Shown here piece by piece: positions 10,791 to 25,700 of a DNA stretch of 64,000 nucleotides. How positions within the stretch are numbered: the first letter of the stretch is position 1; the number at the start of each line of letters is the position of its first letter. The stretch spans positions 20,245,001-20,309,000 of the forward strand of contig JAWUZG010000013.1 of NCBI GenBank assembly GCA_036785705.1. The letters run 5' to 3'. The position numbers were made by a program, and so were the translations under genes. This DNA comes from Acanthornis magna (taxonomy: Eukaryota > Chordata > Aves > Passeriformes > Acanthizidae). Below the pieces are notes generated by a model, which was not told the DNA's origin, did no database searches, and worked only from the letters and a program-made list of their open reading frames with translations.

Positions 10791-13700
10791 CCGGTGGTGT
10801 TCTAATTGAAGCTGTGTTTTTGATCCTCTTTCCAGTTTGTCAGGGCCGGAGTGCGGTAGGGAACATGCTAATTATGATTAAGCGTTAATTGCGAGCAGTG
10901 TTGCTGTTGTTATTCCTAAGTGCATCGCATTTACGTAAGTGGTGTCCTGTGGAGCTGTTTTTCCCTTGACATGTGTTAGTTCAAAGCTCCTCACACTCGG
11001 GTGACAGCTGCGTGTTTTACTGTGTTTGAAAAGAAATAGGCAGCCACGGGGCTTGTTTATTTGTCCTTATTTGTTAAGGCAGAAGCGTGTTTAGCTTTAA
11101 TGCTGGTGTTAGGGTTAATGTTGGTGTTAGTGAAGACCTGGTGTTAATACACACTTACTTTCACAAACTTCAGTGGGAGTCATGTGTTCGTTTTGGCCTT
11201 TCTGACTGATTTTGCGTTGTGTGGGCAGCTGACCCTGGCACTTCATTCTTGTATCTCAGTGTGTCCAGGTGGGCAAGAAGGTCACTGTCACCTGGCTTGG
11301 ATCAGCCACAGTGTGGCCACAGGACCAGGCCAGTGACTGTCCCCCTGTGCTGGCACTGCTGAAGTCCATCCTCATGTTCTGGGATTCGTTCTGGGGCTGT
11401 TATGTCAAGAAAGACCTGGGGTGGCTGGAGCGTGTCCAGGAAAGGGAGCGGAATTGGGAAGGGTCTGGAGCCCCAGGAGCGGCTGAGGGAGCTGGGAAAG
11501 GGCTCAGCCTGGAGAAAAGGAGGCTCAGGGGAGCCTTGTGGCTCTGCACAGCTCCTGACAGGAGGGGACAGCCGGGGGGATTCGGGCTCTGGTCCCAGGG
11601 AACAGGGACAGGATGAGAGGCCCTCTCAGGCTGTGCCAGGGGAGGTTCAGGTTGGACATCAGGAAGAATTCCTTCATGGAAATGATTGTCAAGCATTGGA
11701 ACAGGCTGTCCAGGGCAGTGGTGGTGTCCCCATCCTGGAGATCTTTAAGGAAAGACTGGATGTGGTGCTCAGTGCTCTGGTCTAGTTGACCATGTGATGA
11801 TCCATCACAGGTTGGACTTGATAATCTTGGAGGTCTTTTCCAACCTAAGTGATTCTGTGATAATTTCTGAAGTGGAACTTACGCATGACATGAGTTGGAA
11901 TTGGGATAACTGGAAAACTGTATATGCTGGAGAAAGATAAGCGAATAAAGGACTGTGTTTTCCTCACTTAACATTAAAAATAGCTTATCACAGAGAAAGC
12001 CTGATAGTTTTAATTGCCAACACTCTATAAATAGAAGGCTGATGTCTCTCTGGAAACCAGGGGTCGGTGTTGTTCCTCGGAGGCAATGAGGTGAAGAGCA
12101 GTGCTGTGGTGAAATACTCCTCAGCCCCTCCACAAGCAGCCTTTGCCCGTCTGCAGGAGAAAACAGACCTGAAGCTGCCTCCTGCCAACTGGTTACGGGA
12201 AAGTGCCAAGCTGGGACCAGCAGGGACAACCATTCTGGGCAATAGCAAAAAAAGTAAACCCTTCTCAAGGTAAGAAACAGCAGCCCCTGTTTTTTTTCCA
12301 TGCCTGTAAGAATAATTCTGATTGTGGACTTGCATCCTGTGTTATTTGAAGTAGAAAGTACAGGTTTTACTGTAGCAACTACATATCGCTTTGTCTTAAC
12401 CATTCTCCCTCTACTTTTTCGTGTTGGGTTCTTGCCTCTATGCTCTGTTCTTGTCTCCTTTCTAAACAATTAATGATGTTGATTATTTGTTCACGTGCAT
12501 ATTGACACCTTGCCTCGGACAGTCAAACTGACTTTGTCTTCTTCCCTGGTTGGCCCAAATCAAACTGGACTGGTTCAGCCAGCCCTTCTGCCTCTGATAA
12601 CAGGTGAAAATGGAACGTGTGGTTCCCTTTGGAAGCCAGTTTGTACCTCTTCTGGATTTTTAGAAACTGGACCTGACTAATGGCAAATGAAATTTCATAT
12701 TTACATCGGGAGTGAACACTGGAGATGAAATAAGGGGCACACACAAAAAGCAGTGCTATTTTTCAGTGTGGATATTTGTTAAATTGTTGGACGAGTTGAA
12801 TTCAGAGTGTTCATAAACAGGAGGCTCAAATCCTATGCTGAACAAGCAAATTCATACCAAGTCAGCCAGTCAGTGAAATGTAACAGTTTGTACAAGGTCT
12901 GTGTTTACATCCTCATCATCTCTTTTAGGAGCTGTACTTTTTGGAGCACAGTAACGTGTTTTTCAGGGCTTTATGAATTTTTCGTGTTTATTTTAGATAC
13001 CGTGTTTGTCAAGTAGAGGTTGGCAGTTGAAGCTCTTCAATGTCAGTATTAAAAAGCTGATAATGAAAATATAACTTTGCACGTCATGTATCTTTTGGAC
13101 TGTAGTAGTGTCTGGCTTTATTTTAAAGAATGATCTGTACCTTGAAATATTCTAACTTAAGTACCTTGTAATTTCCTTAATGAGGGTGGAGGAAGAGACA
13201 ATGTGTCTGTTACAACATGTAGGCAGTTTTGCAAAATGTGAATAAGAAGTAAAATGAAATTACAGCTACTAAAATTAAAGTCTTTAACATGCTTAATGCC
13301 TTAAAGAGAAACTCTTTGAAGAGCTCTTCTTATTTTTAGTGTTAAGAAGAATCCTTCAGTTTCTCTGATTTTTCTTGATTTCAGCAAAACTTCAAGTGTT
13401 TTAGAATGTCCTGAAATTAGATCTAAGCACTTCCAAAGATATCTTTGGAAAACTTGTAGAATATGAAGATGAAATTATTTTGTTAATTTTAGGTCTCATT
13501 ACACTTGGTGATGTTTAGCTGGGTTTTTTTTTTTTTAAATGAAAAACCTTTCAAAGGTTTAATAGCTATAAAACCCAGGTCTGTAATGTCATACTGGAAC
13601 TGTCTTAACTTGTAATATTTTTTTAAATAGCTTTGGGATGGCCTATGACTTCATTGACTCAGTTGGAAATGATGTGGATGTCGTGTCTGATTCAGAGGTA

Positions 13701-16700
13701 TGGACACATCTTAAATTCTGTCATTCAAATTCTTACACTGTATAAACTTATTTTAAGATACTGCCATGGCTTCTGGCATCTTTTTATCCTTTGGGGAAAA
13801 CGAGAGACCCCTAATGAATCACAGATCACCAGTAAGGGAGTTGTGACTACTGAATAAGAAATGTAGAGAGAAAATCATATTTTCTCTGGAGTTCTATAAA
13901 TAATCTTCAGCTAAAATATGCAGTTTAGTGAATGCAGCACATCAGTCTCACAATGTAGTTGTCTTGTGTGTTTGAAATCCGTTATTTTGATGTAAACTGT
14001 TACTCAAGATTTTTTTTTTCCTATTTTTATCTAGAGGAGAGAGTTTCTCCACCTTTTCTTTCCTCTGATTTTTGTCAGCTTGTCAGCTCTTTTGGTGCTG
14101 GTAATAGCAGTAGAATTCAGATGAGGCTATCAGAAGAGGAAACACACTTACTCATGTACTGTGTAAATATTTGTCAGATTTGCATTCAGACTTAGATCTC
14201 TGTCTGGATTGCTCTGGACACCTGACAAGGAATTGATATTTCTGCGGTGAAAACAAAGGTTTAAAACCAAAACATCCACTTGCATATTTTGGTCATTTTG
14301 TTGCTATCTGGTTGTGATGATCCAATCAGAGAATGTGTTTGAGCCATGGGTGTGATTTCAACTGATGACTTGGTTTCTTTATCACTGTCATTCATGTTCT
14401 CAGCCCTCAACAAGTGCATTTTTGTGTAGAATGGTCTTAAAATCCCTGGCACTGTAAAGTTTTTTTTACCACATGTGCTGGTTTGGGCTGGGGTAGAGTT
14501 CATTTTCTTCCCAGTGGCTGTTATAGGACTGTTTTGACATTGTCCAGAGCACAGGTTGATAATACAGAAATGTTTTTTATTGTTGTTGAGCAGAGCTTAC
14601 ACAGAGCCAAGGCCTTTCCTGCTTCTCATAGTGCTGTGCTGGCAAGGGGGGTGGGAATGTGTGGAAAACTGGGAAAGGACACAGCCAGGACAGGTGACCC
14701 TGACTGACCAAGGTGGGCTGGGGGGAAGAAGAAGGAAGGAGGGATGTTTGGAGTGATGGAGTTCAAACTTGGGGTCTCCCCAAGTCCCTGTTACACACGA
14801 TGGGGCTGTAGTTTCCTAAGAATTCTCTTCCAGTGCAGTATAGTTATATTGAATATTCTTTCTTTTCACTTTTCTTCTGCAAGAACATAAAAAAACTCCT
14901 GAAGATCCCTTACAGCAAGTCCCACGTGAGCATGGCAGTGCACAGAATTGGGAGGACACTCCTGTTGGATGAGCTGGATATCCAGGAACTCTTCATGAGA
15001 TCCTCTCAGGTGAATCACTTGGTTCTTGTTCACTGTAGCACAGGGGCAAAATGTATTATTTCAGTAAGAAAATATACATGGGACATGAGTAGGTACCAAA
15101 GGTGCTCTGTTCTGCAGCAGTTTACCCACAAACTACATCTGATGTCCTGTGTTTATGGTACTGTAGGTTTAAAATTCCATGTCTCACTTTTGTGTAATTA
15201 CTTCAGTATTGCTATGCTGTTTGATTAATTTTATTATTAATAGGCTGTGTGTTACTGTGTAGCCTCTTCTATATCTGATTTTTCTAATTAAGTCAAATTT
15301 TCAATTAGAACATAACTTCTTTAGAAGCTGTATTTTCAATAAATAACCAGTTAAGAACTTCAGCTCTGAAGTTATTTTCTGGGTTTCTTTTCTAAGTATT
15401 TCTAAGGCACTTGGTTTACTTTGCAGATGATTCTTGCTATTAATTTCATATTTCTGCTGTTGCCTAGACAGGGGACTGGACATGGCTGAAAGAGTTTTAT
15501 CAAAGGCTGATTGATCAGAAGTGGCAAAGAAAAAAGAAGAGTAAAGAGCATTGGTACCAGAAGGCAATACTTTCTAAATTTTTATATTACAGGTAACCTT
15601 TTGTCTGCATGAAACTCAAATTCTGCACCACTTACTTCTGCCTGGTTTTTGGTCTTGAATTAAATGTTGAAATTCCATTATGGTCTGTCATATTTACTGA
15701 TTTCTCCTTATATAGAGGAAATTGAGGAATGAAGTCAGGAAATAAATATAAATGTTGTAATAGGAATTAAAGTATCTTGCTTTAAAATTGAAGTATTAAA
15801 GAATAAAATAAACAGCATGACTTAATTAACTGCTTATCAGCCAAGTCATTTGTTGACAACAGTGCACCAAACATAACTCTAAAATGGATCTGTTTGCATC
15901 TTGTCAGCTGAATTTGTAAATGTTTCCTTGTCAGCATTAATGGAGACGGAGCTGCTCAGCCTGTTCCTTCCACTTCCAAGCAGCACCAGGAGGGTCCTGT
16001 TGCAGGTGAGAGCGATGAAGCAGGAAGGGTCTCCTGGCCAGCTCCTTTTGAAATGCCTTCCTCGCTATCTGAAGATCCAGGTGCCTCTAACCAGGTTGGT
16101 GTGGAGAATGTTTTACACGGCACCACAGTGTTTGTAGGGACAGAGATGTTGGAAGGTTCTCAGAGGAGCTGCTGCAGCTCCTTGCTGAAAGAGCTGAGCT
16201 GAAGCATGAGAAGAACTTGGCAGGAGGTGCAGCTCTAGCTTTTGCCAGTGCTTCAGAGCTCCAAATTTCACATATTTGTTCTGTCGCTGTAATGTTAAGT
16301 AGTTATTTATCCCAGCATTTTTGAGAAACAAAGCCTTTGGCTGAGCATAGCCGTCAGTGACTTAACCTAAAAGTAGGAAAATCCTGATATTCAGAAGATA
16401 CATTTGGAAGCTTAAGCTTCTGGCCTTTTTTTAAAATCTGCCACTAAAATCCATCTTTTGGTGGCCCTGAATTTATTAAGTGAAGAGGAAAATTAAAATT
16501 TCTGGAATGGGAAAACAGTTAAGCAGTGCTTAAAAATACTTGCTGTGAGATTACACAAGTGAAAGGGGAGATGTTTACAGCAATTATGCAACAAACTATG
16601 ATTAGTATCAGGCCTTAATTCAGGGTTTCTATTGTGGCTAAACTTATTTATGAAAACTGTTAATTCCTGTGGGCTTTTTTGAGCAACATAAACCAGGAAT

Positions 16701-19700
16701 TGATTAAATTTTGGAGAGCTTGAAAGATGTGTTGTCTTCAGTCTGCATTAATATAATAATATTATGCTACAGTTGTGCTTGCTCAGTATTACCAACTGAT
16801 CTGCCAAATTTAGGGAGTTTCTAACCTACATTATCCATAAAATTGTAACTGCATGAGTTGTGGTGTAGTAATATTCTGAAGTGGAGAAATACTTCACTAC
16901 TTTAAAGCTTTTAGAAAAAGGTCTGCTTCTCTCTTTCACCCTCTTGAGCACCTGTTGCCCAATTCAGCAGGCTGTTTATCATAAAGAAGCTGTTGTGCAT
17001 TTTGTACAGTGCCATTTTCTTCAGTTTATAAATAAACCAGCAGGATAGAAGTTTTGCTTCTGGACACTGATAATCTGGTGTTGACCCTGGGTTAATAAGG
17101 AGCTCCTATAAATACATCCTGGTTTCTTCCCAGAGCCTCTGAGAATATTACAAAGTACAATATTTTGGCACTAACTATAGAGAAGAAGCATTCTCGGCAC
17201 TGACTAGAGGCTTTTTGTAGGTTAATGCGTATTTATTTAAAGATGTTGGAGGTAAAGGTTTTTCCCCTTATATGCTTTTGTTGTTCGTATCTTTTTTAAT
17301 GGCCTGACTTGACCTCAGCAGCAGAATCACTCCTTATCCTTGTGCTTTCCACAGGGAAATGAGCCTCTTGAACCCTCATATCTAGTGGGGCACGTGGCCT
17401 CAGCCCCCAGAGAACAAAACCTGACTCCTTTGTTCAATGACGGGGAGAACAGTCAGGTATGCTTTATGTGAGAGCTGAACCCCCAGGTTAAACCAACACC
17501 TCCAAATTGGGCCTAAACTGGATCCAAGAGAGAACCTCAGTCCCCTGTAGAAGTAGCTTTTGTGGCATCTGCAATTTTAAGTTCCCGTGAGCGTGCAGCC
17601 GGGTTCGTCACGTGCTGGCTTTTATTTGCTGCTTTGGCTTCTTGCTGTCTTGTAACTCCACAGAATGTCACAGAGAACAAGTGTTATGCCACTGACTTAC
17701 AGGCAATTCTGTTTTCTCTTGATGAAGGGACTTAAAAATGACTTTGTTCGTAATATCCTGTGGACTTTTGAAGACATCCACATGTTGGTGGGATCAAATA
17801 TGCCAATATTTGGAGGGGGGAGATACCCTGCTGTGAGCCTGCGTCTCAGGTGAGTTGGGAAGTTCATGGCATGTTATCCATGCCAGCCTTGACTGATTTG
17901 TTCCTCTGCTTCCTATTTAGCTATCTGCATTTTTTGCTATTTTTATAAAAGTGGGCGGTAATATTTCTGCTCCTGGGATTTTGAATTTCAGTAACTGCTT
18001 GTTGGGCATAAGCACTTAAAATGTTACTGAGCAGTAAGACAGAATTATTCCAGTCCCAATTTAATGTTAATCCCTTCATTACCAGTCTTTCTGTTCCTGC
18101 CTCTACATAGGCAAAGAATGAGCAAAAACTTGAAGATCACTTGGTATATTTGCAATCTTTTTAAGACACGTCTAGGAATTAACAGTACTTTGCTCTGCAA
18201 GGAATTTTGGAAGGTCTGGGAGAAGGTTTGGGCTATAATTAGTTGCAGCTAGAAGTGCTGTTTTTTTAGAACTTCTGAAGTATTTGGTAATATTGGTACT
18301 TTTGGTAATAGTGTGACATCTGAAACCTGTTAAGTGTGGGCAAAAATTCTGAATTGCTGATGGAATGTGAGCATATTCCGTTGGAGAGATCAGCAAATCT
18401 GTTTTGATATAACTCATAAGAATTCACAAATGATTTTTTCATTATTCATCCACTCTCAGGTGACTTAAACCTAAATCCCATTAATAGACATCCCTAATAT
18501 TTCCTGTCGGGTAAATAAAGACTTAACTAACACTAGAAATATTTTGTTTTAGGGATAACAACAAGCCAATAAATGTGCTAACAGGAATTGACTATTGGTT
18601 GGACAACTTAATATGCAATGTACCAGAGCTTGTGATGTGCTTTCATGTCAATGGTATTGTTCAGGTAAGTCTGGCTCTTTGCATTATGCCTTAAAATAAT
18701 AATCCATTCTTCACTTTCTGAAGTTGCCTCGGGTTAAATAGATCCTTCATACTGTTCTGAGAAAAGGATGACAAAAATCCTGTGTTGCAGAATGAGAAGC
18801 ATCTAGACAGCTTGCAGCAGTCATCTAAAAATAGTGTGTTCTTTCTTCCCCTCCCTTTCATGCATGCAAGATTGCTTCTTCCCCTGATGTTTGAATGAAG
18901 GCAAAAATAAAAAATGTAACAGCAGAAATCAGTTTCTTACATCTTAAAGTCTGTAGTGTTCCCTTGCCAAGACAGATGCAAGCTTTTGAATGTTTATGCT
19001 ATTTTACTGTAGACAATCTGTGTTTCTGTTCTACCTGGCAGACTGTCGTTGTTTCCTAGGCTGACTAGGTTTCATTGAAATAATAGATGTTGTACCTTCT
19101 CCCCCTTTTTTCCCCTCATCTTTTGTTCTCCATTCGCCATGTTTGTGACAGAAATGGATCCTTCTTAAAGCTTTGATTGAGTGGTGTAGTCAAGATGTGC
19201 TTGCTTAAAGTAAATCATAGAAATTAACTGAATTTATCATAATAGCAGCCTTTGTTTCTTTTAGGTGTTGATACAGACATTGATTTATTCATTTTCAGAG
19301 GTGTAGGTGTCACAAAACCCTCGTAAGCTTGAGTTTTCATTTCTGTTCTTTGCAGAAATATGAAATGATCAAGACTGAAGATATTCCCAATTTGGAAAAC
19401 TCTAATTTTTCTACCAAAGTAATAAAAGATATTGCTCAAAATATCTTATCTTTTCTGAAATCAAATTGCACCAAAGAAGGACATACCTATTGGCTGTTTA
19501 AAGGTAAGAAGGTTTAGATCAATTGGAAAAGATTGATGGTAATGTGATGTTGATTAATGAAAGATTTTCCTTTTCAGCAAGTGGGAGTGATATAGTAAAG
19601 CTCTATGACCTCACCACGCTTTGTGAAGAGACTGAAGACAAATACCAAAACCCTTTTACGATGCCAGTGGCAATTCTGCTGTACAAGTGAGTTTTTATCA

Positions 19701-22700
19701 TTTTTGTTGCAATACTCAGTCCCACTAGATCAAAACAAACGTTCTCCTTTTCACGATTTCTCCGTGTAAACTTTTTTGCTGATAAAGTCTTGTAGACCCG
19801 TCATGAAGTTTGGAAGATTTACTGTTGTGGAATATTGTTTAAAGCTTCTTTTTCTTCTAGCACAAAGATATTATCCAGGGATTTCACTGTTTTCTTCAAC
19901 TTTCTCTTAGAGTTGCTTGCAATATGATGCTGAAGAAAAACCAGAATAAGAAACACTATGGCACAATCAGGACATTGCTCCTGAATTGTCTGAAGTTGTT
20001 GGACAATGGCAGACATCCTCAAGTAAGAATTCAATGTTTTATTGCACTTTTGTGTGAATAAAATACAAATGCTGTCATCATAATACACCTGGTAATAAAT
20101 AGCGTGCTACTTCTTCCTCCCAAGGGAGAGAATTTAAATTTATTTATAAACTTAAACATTGATTTTTTTTTTATTTTTTTTTTTAAGAATTAATGTTTTT
20201 TGCTGACTCTCATTGTTGCACAAGTCTTCTGTCCTGCTCTAAAAAGGAATTTGTCAGTACATTCACTCTTTTGTTCTTGTTGCCCAAGAGCCCCCTGGGA
20301 GCAGATCCTGGATAAAAAGTGTAACATGATGATGTAAAAATACGAACATTTTTACTCTGAAAGTGGCTGACAATTGGAACAGGTCAACCAGAGAAGTTAC
20401 AGTCTCCATCCTTGCAGCTGCTCAAAGCCCAGCTGGACACAGTTCTGAGCAACCTGCCTGGATAAGTGGGTTGAGCCTAGAGAGTCTTTAAATTATTTAG
20501 ATTTAGGCTGTGTTCAACTGAAAATTAATCCCAAAAATTGGATGTGAAAAATCTGAATTATATGTAGAGTGGATTACAAGAGGAGACATGGCACATATTA
20601 GCTAAACTAATAAGAATGTTGTAGATTCCTTCTAAAGTTGAGAAAGGTTTTCAAAATCCCAGTAGAATCTCTTCAATTTTTTTTTTTCTTGCATAAGATC
20701 CTTGTGTTGTCTCTTGTGATCTGCAAGCTGTTAGAACAGGCAGTACTTGTTCTTTACCAATCGGCTTTTATTCTCTTCTAAACTTGATCAGGCTTGGATC
20801 CTTTTCCCTTCCAGGGAACTTGCTCAGGCTGTATTTAAAGCTTATCAAACACCTCTTTGCATGTACTCTGTACTCCTTATTCTAAGATAATTTATTTTGT
20901 TCTTGCCTCTTAAAAAGAAAAATTTAACTTGAAAATGAATCGCTGATTTTTTTTCTCTTCTTTGCAAAGATTATTGCTTCAGCAAACTACATGTTATCAG
21001 AGCTTTTTCAGTTGGATGAACCTAAAAAAGAAGACACTGCAGACTTCCCTATAAATGGAAATTCTGATGAAAGTTACAGTGAGGAAGAGGAAGAGATGCC
21101 AGACAGTGATGAAAATGGTTCTTACAGCAACAGTTCTGATCCCCCAGATGACAACAAAGCAGTGGCAATAATCAAATCTGTTGGGGAGTTGTCAGTACCA
21201 GAAAAGTACAAGTCTGTGCATCGAATACGTGTAAGTGTATTTGTATACATGATGGGGGGATTTTTAAGGGTCTTGGATGATTCAGTTCATGGGACAGAAT
21301 TAGGTAGTGAAATTCAGATCCCTGTTAATTTTGTCTCCATGTTAACTGAAGTGGGCACAGAAACTTTTCATGAGCTGCTCATAAAATGTGAGGTGTTTGA
21401 GTTTTATGGTACAGCAGACTTCATGTTGATTTTTTTCCCCTTCGTCTTGATGTTAGCTCTCATTTGCATCTTCTGGCCAGTCATTTTTATTAAAATTTCC
21501 CGTGTTGAACATTTCTCCTCTTCCCTCCCTGGTGCTCCAATGAAGCCCAGCTGTGCATTCCCTGTCTGCCACGGCACTGAGGAGCGCTGCAGGCTGGTGC
21601 TCAACCACGTCCTGGAGGTGAGTTCACTGCTAGCTTCCTAAAGATACTTCACCTCCCCCCCAGTTCTTCATCTACTCTGTATTTGCTAAATATTGCTCTC
21701 AAGGTGAAGGGATTATTCCTTTTGCAGGGTTTGAAGTCTGTTGACAGCAGTGTTAAAAAAGAGGGTGACCTTCCTGCAGCTGACCCCAGCACTCCAATCC
21801 CGTTGAAATATGAAGATGAATCCACCAGTGGTGGTCCTGAGTCTCTGGAAAAACAGATGGCCTTATTTCTAGACAAAAGTAAGCTGTATTGTTGTGCAAA
21901 TAAGACCTTTCCAGTGCCAACACAAACTGCTGCTACTTTATTTTGATTGTCAAAACAGTGTATAAATCACTAATTACACTATTGCCTGAGGAAAAGTAGT
22001 GCACTGAAAATTGGAGAACAGTCTGTTCCTTTTTGAATATGAAAAGAGAAGCTCATTTGAGTTATTTTGCATAGCAAAGAATCTTTTATTAGTCAACACA
22101 TGATTTTACCGGACCCTATTTAGATGTGGCTTTCAGATGACTTCCATAAGGGCTTGGTATTTTGAGGTTTGGTATGCGGAGCACCGTAAGTTTTGTGGGT
22201 TGTTTTAAAAATAGTCTTAATTTCTCTGTGTGTGTGTGTGCGTGTGTGTGTGACCTGGATGTTCTCTGGAAGAATTTCTCCCTTCTGGCAAGTTTTGCTC
22301 CTCCATTATGCTTGGTGCTTGAATTGCATATAAAATGTTAACTAGGATTTTGTTTCCTTTCTTGTACCTCTACAATTGTGAAAGGAAGCAGTAAATAAAA
22401 GATGTTTTGTTTGCTTAAATGCTCAAACTCCAGAAGTTTCAGACTACAGTCTCTCATTTTATTTTGCTCTGGAGTGACATAAAAAGTTCCAGGAAAGACT
22501 TTTCCTTTGCAAGTAGTAGAGTTCTCTGCAGGGCAAGGAGCCCTGTAAGCATAGCTCAGAAAAAATTTGTCTTGCCTACTTTTACAATTCTTTATTCTTT
22601 CCTTTCTCTTCCCTTCTCCCTTTGAAAAATCTCTGAATAAGAAGCCAGTTCAGTTTTGAGTTATTTGTACTTGTACAGATTCCTGGACCTGTGCTTGAGT

Positions 22701-25700
22701 CCATCCCTGAAGTAGCAGAAGTGTTATTTGTTCACTTCTGTTTTCCAGTCCATGGGTTAGTTTTCTGTGATGCAAATTATGTATTTTCTCTCACATGTAC
22801 ATATTTACACATGGAAAGGATAAGTGCTCTAAATTCTGGAATTTCTAACTTCAAGAGAACTGCTAATAGTGTATACAGTACAAATAAATGCTAATAGTGG
22901 ATAGAGTGTATGTGCAGTGCAGTGTGTGTCTTTAGCTGGGTGGGGAGTTACTGGATTAGATTTGCCTTTGTCCTAATAGAACATGTAGTGCTTAAGAATG
23001 CATTTACTCTATTTGCTTATTTTATACTTATAGATTTATACTTACATATACTTTTATACTTATATATAGGGGGTTACAAGTCAAGCCTTGTAGGTCCACT
23101 TTACACAAGAGACTCATTTCTGTGTGCAAATACTGTCAGGGCAAAAGTGGTAGGAACAGGCCTTAACCCAGGAGCAGTCACCTGTTCCTTCTGGTTCCAT
23201 AACCACTGCAGCATCAAAGAAAAGCTTCATAATGTTATGCAGAGGATATCTTGAAATGAGTGTGAGAAAGTCCTTGGTTCTCCTTGCAGGAAGGACTAGC
23301 TTATCCAGGGTCTTGTGTGCTGGAGGCTAAACCCACAAATGGAGGCTTTCTCACTGAGACTGTTCATACAGAAATTGAGCATTTATCTAAGGGATGTGAT
23401 GGAGAACATGGCAGATTCTGCCTGTGGCATTCTTGTTCTTTTCTACTGCTCCCTAAGGGAATAGTGTTGGCCTCTGCCCCTGCGTTTCACAATCTGTCTG
23501 AGGTCAGGGAGGTCACCTGCACTGTCACTGTCCCACTGGAGTCCCACATCCTGCTGTCAGGTGCAGTGCATGGAAAAGTGCCACAAATTGGGTGTGTTTT
23601 GCAGGTGATAAATAGAGTGGCAGACAAGCTGGCAGAACTCTGCTTTGGAGGGCTGCAGTCAGGCAGTTCCCATTCTGGCTGTGCTGAGGGAGTGTGTCCA
23701 GCCTCTGGCATGTGCTAGAGGGGAGATTCACTGACAGGTTTCTGTTCCTCTTACAGTGGGCTCCTTCCAGAAGGGGAAGCATTCCAGCCAGTCAGGTATG
23801 ATTCCTGGATCATGGCAATATAAAATGAAACTCCAGCTCATTTTGAAATCATCCAGAGCTTATTATGTCCTATCTGATGCTGCTATGATCCTGCAGAAAT
23901 ACGGGCGAGCACTGCGATACATCAAGCTGGCCCTGCAGTGCCATGGTAAGTTCCTTGAACGGATTTGTCACCTGTGCCACTGCCTGGAATACCTGTCACC
24001 ATATCAGATACTGATATGGTGATTTATCCTGTGAGGGATAGCCTGATTTATCCCAGTGGGGGGCAGTGACAGGTCTGACAAGTATGTGTTTAACTAAACT
24101 AAGTGTCCAGCTCATTATTCAGGACAGAAGTCTGTAGTGAGGATAATTTCTGTCAGTGATGCATAGAAAATGATCCCATTTTGACAGATTGGGAATTTGA
24201 GGGCACATTTGGAGCCTCAGAGCAGTTGAATTTGGGAGAGTTTTCCCTGGTGCCAAGGCAGTGATACTGCTGCAAGGGACACTGCTGCAAGCTGGTGTTT
24301 TTTCCCTCGTGGTTCCCATGTTATATAAATGTATCCTTGACTCTGAGAAATACCAGACTTGTTCATCAGCTGAATTGGATGCTCCTCTAAAATGGAATAC
24401 ATCTTGAAGAATTACTGAGGAGAAGGAAATGAGTAAAATCAGGCTGTTCAGACAATACTGCCATAGTGAGAGTAACTAATTGGGAAATGGCAGTAGCGCA
24501 GTGCTGCAGTGCTGCTATTTTCCTGCCATAAGGAAACACTCCTGTCTTAGGGCAGGAGGAAGTTTATAAAGCAAACCCACTTGATCTTAGCACAAAGCAT
24601 CAATATACTTCTCAATAACTCAGAGTACTCTGCACCTTTCAGTCTTTTATAGACTGGAGAATCAACTTGAAACTCCACCTTCTGGAAATTAACTTTCCAG
24701 GCTGTATGTCATTTGAGTTAATCTGCAGAAAGTCAGTTTTCCTTCAGTCAAATCTGAGATTAGCATTTGTAGTTTGTAATTAGCCACAGTGACTGCTCAT
24801 CTTGGACAGCACAGGGGTCTTGTTAAACCATCAGCTGTGCAGAGCAGCTATGACTCTAAAGTAGGTTATTTCTTCTGAGGAGAACATGTGTTGTCACACT
24901 TACTCTCTGTACGCAGACAGGTGACATAAAACCCAATTATCTTGTCAGTCTGTGTCAAGCCTTTTGTGGTGTAATTCTTTCCTTTCCCCCTCCCTCATGC
25001 ATGTTTTTTTTCCCCACCAGATACCTACTGCTGCCTGTGTGGCAGCATGCTTCCCGAGGTGCTGGTGTTCCTGTGCCAGTGCTTAACCCTTTGTGGAGAT
25101 ATCCAGCTGATGCTGGCTCAGAATGCAAACAACAGAGCAGCTTACCTTGAGGAATATAATTACCAGACTAAAGAGGATCAGGAGATATTACACAGCCTTC
25201 ACAGAGAATCCAGGTGCCAAGGTATGATCCTGAAACAGAACTGCCAGACTTTGGGTACATGACAGACATAAAAAATTTCATAGGGTTTCCTCAAAACCAT
25301 GCCTGAGGAGAATTTGCAGCAGGGGGTTTATTGCACTTCACCTTGGTTTTCTTCAGAGAAAGCTCATCCTGCCTGTCATACAGAAGGGGATTGTCAAGGT
25401 TTTGTATGGCATGGCCTGCAGCTGTGAAAACTGCAGACAGTAACTGTTTCAGTAATAAATAAAATCTACCTGTCTGTGGGATCATTCTGACGTTTACTTG
25501 GTCATCTCTGTGGATGTTTTTCCCCAGACTACCACAGATTTAAATTAGAGAAATACTGTTTGACATGAAGGCTTTGCATTTTGTTTTCCAGTGTTTGCCT
25601 GGGCTACAGATTTATCCACAGACTTGGAATACCAGCTTTCTGTCAGCTGTAAATGCTATGAAGCAGCTTACGAAATCCTACTCTTCAGTAATTTAAAAAG

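Larger units (their letters stand above)
12270..20969 (+). other. EDRF1: EDRF1 introns 2-12
   Basis: Intronic sequence between the listed exons. The larger introns (12270-13630, 13698-14883, 16095-17354, 18665-19355 and 20023-20969) hold an LTR fragment (14474-14790) and a diverged CR1 remnant (20350-20480). No further gene, ncRNA or recognisable repeat was seen. Confidence 0.6.

Noticed and set aside
23284..23718. 144-codon plus-strand open frame in EDRF1 intron 15
   Set aside because: It is not homologous to EDRF1 and inserting it breaks the conserved join between exons 15 and 16.
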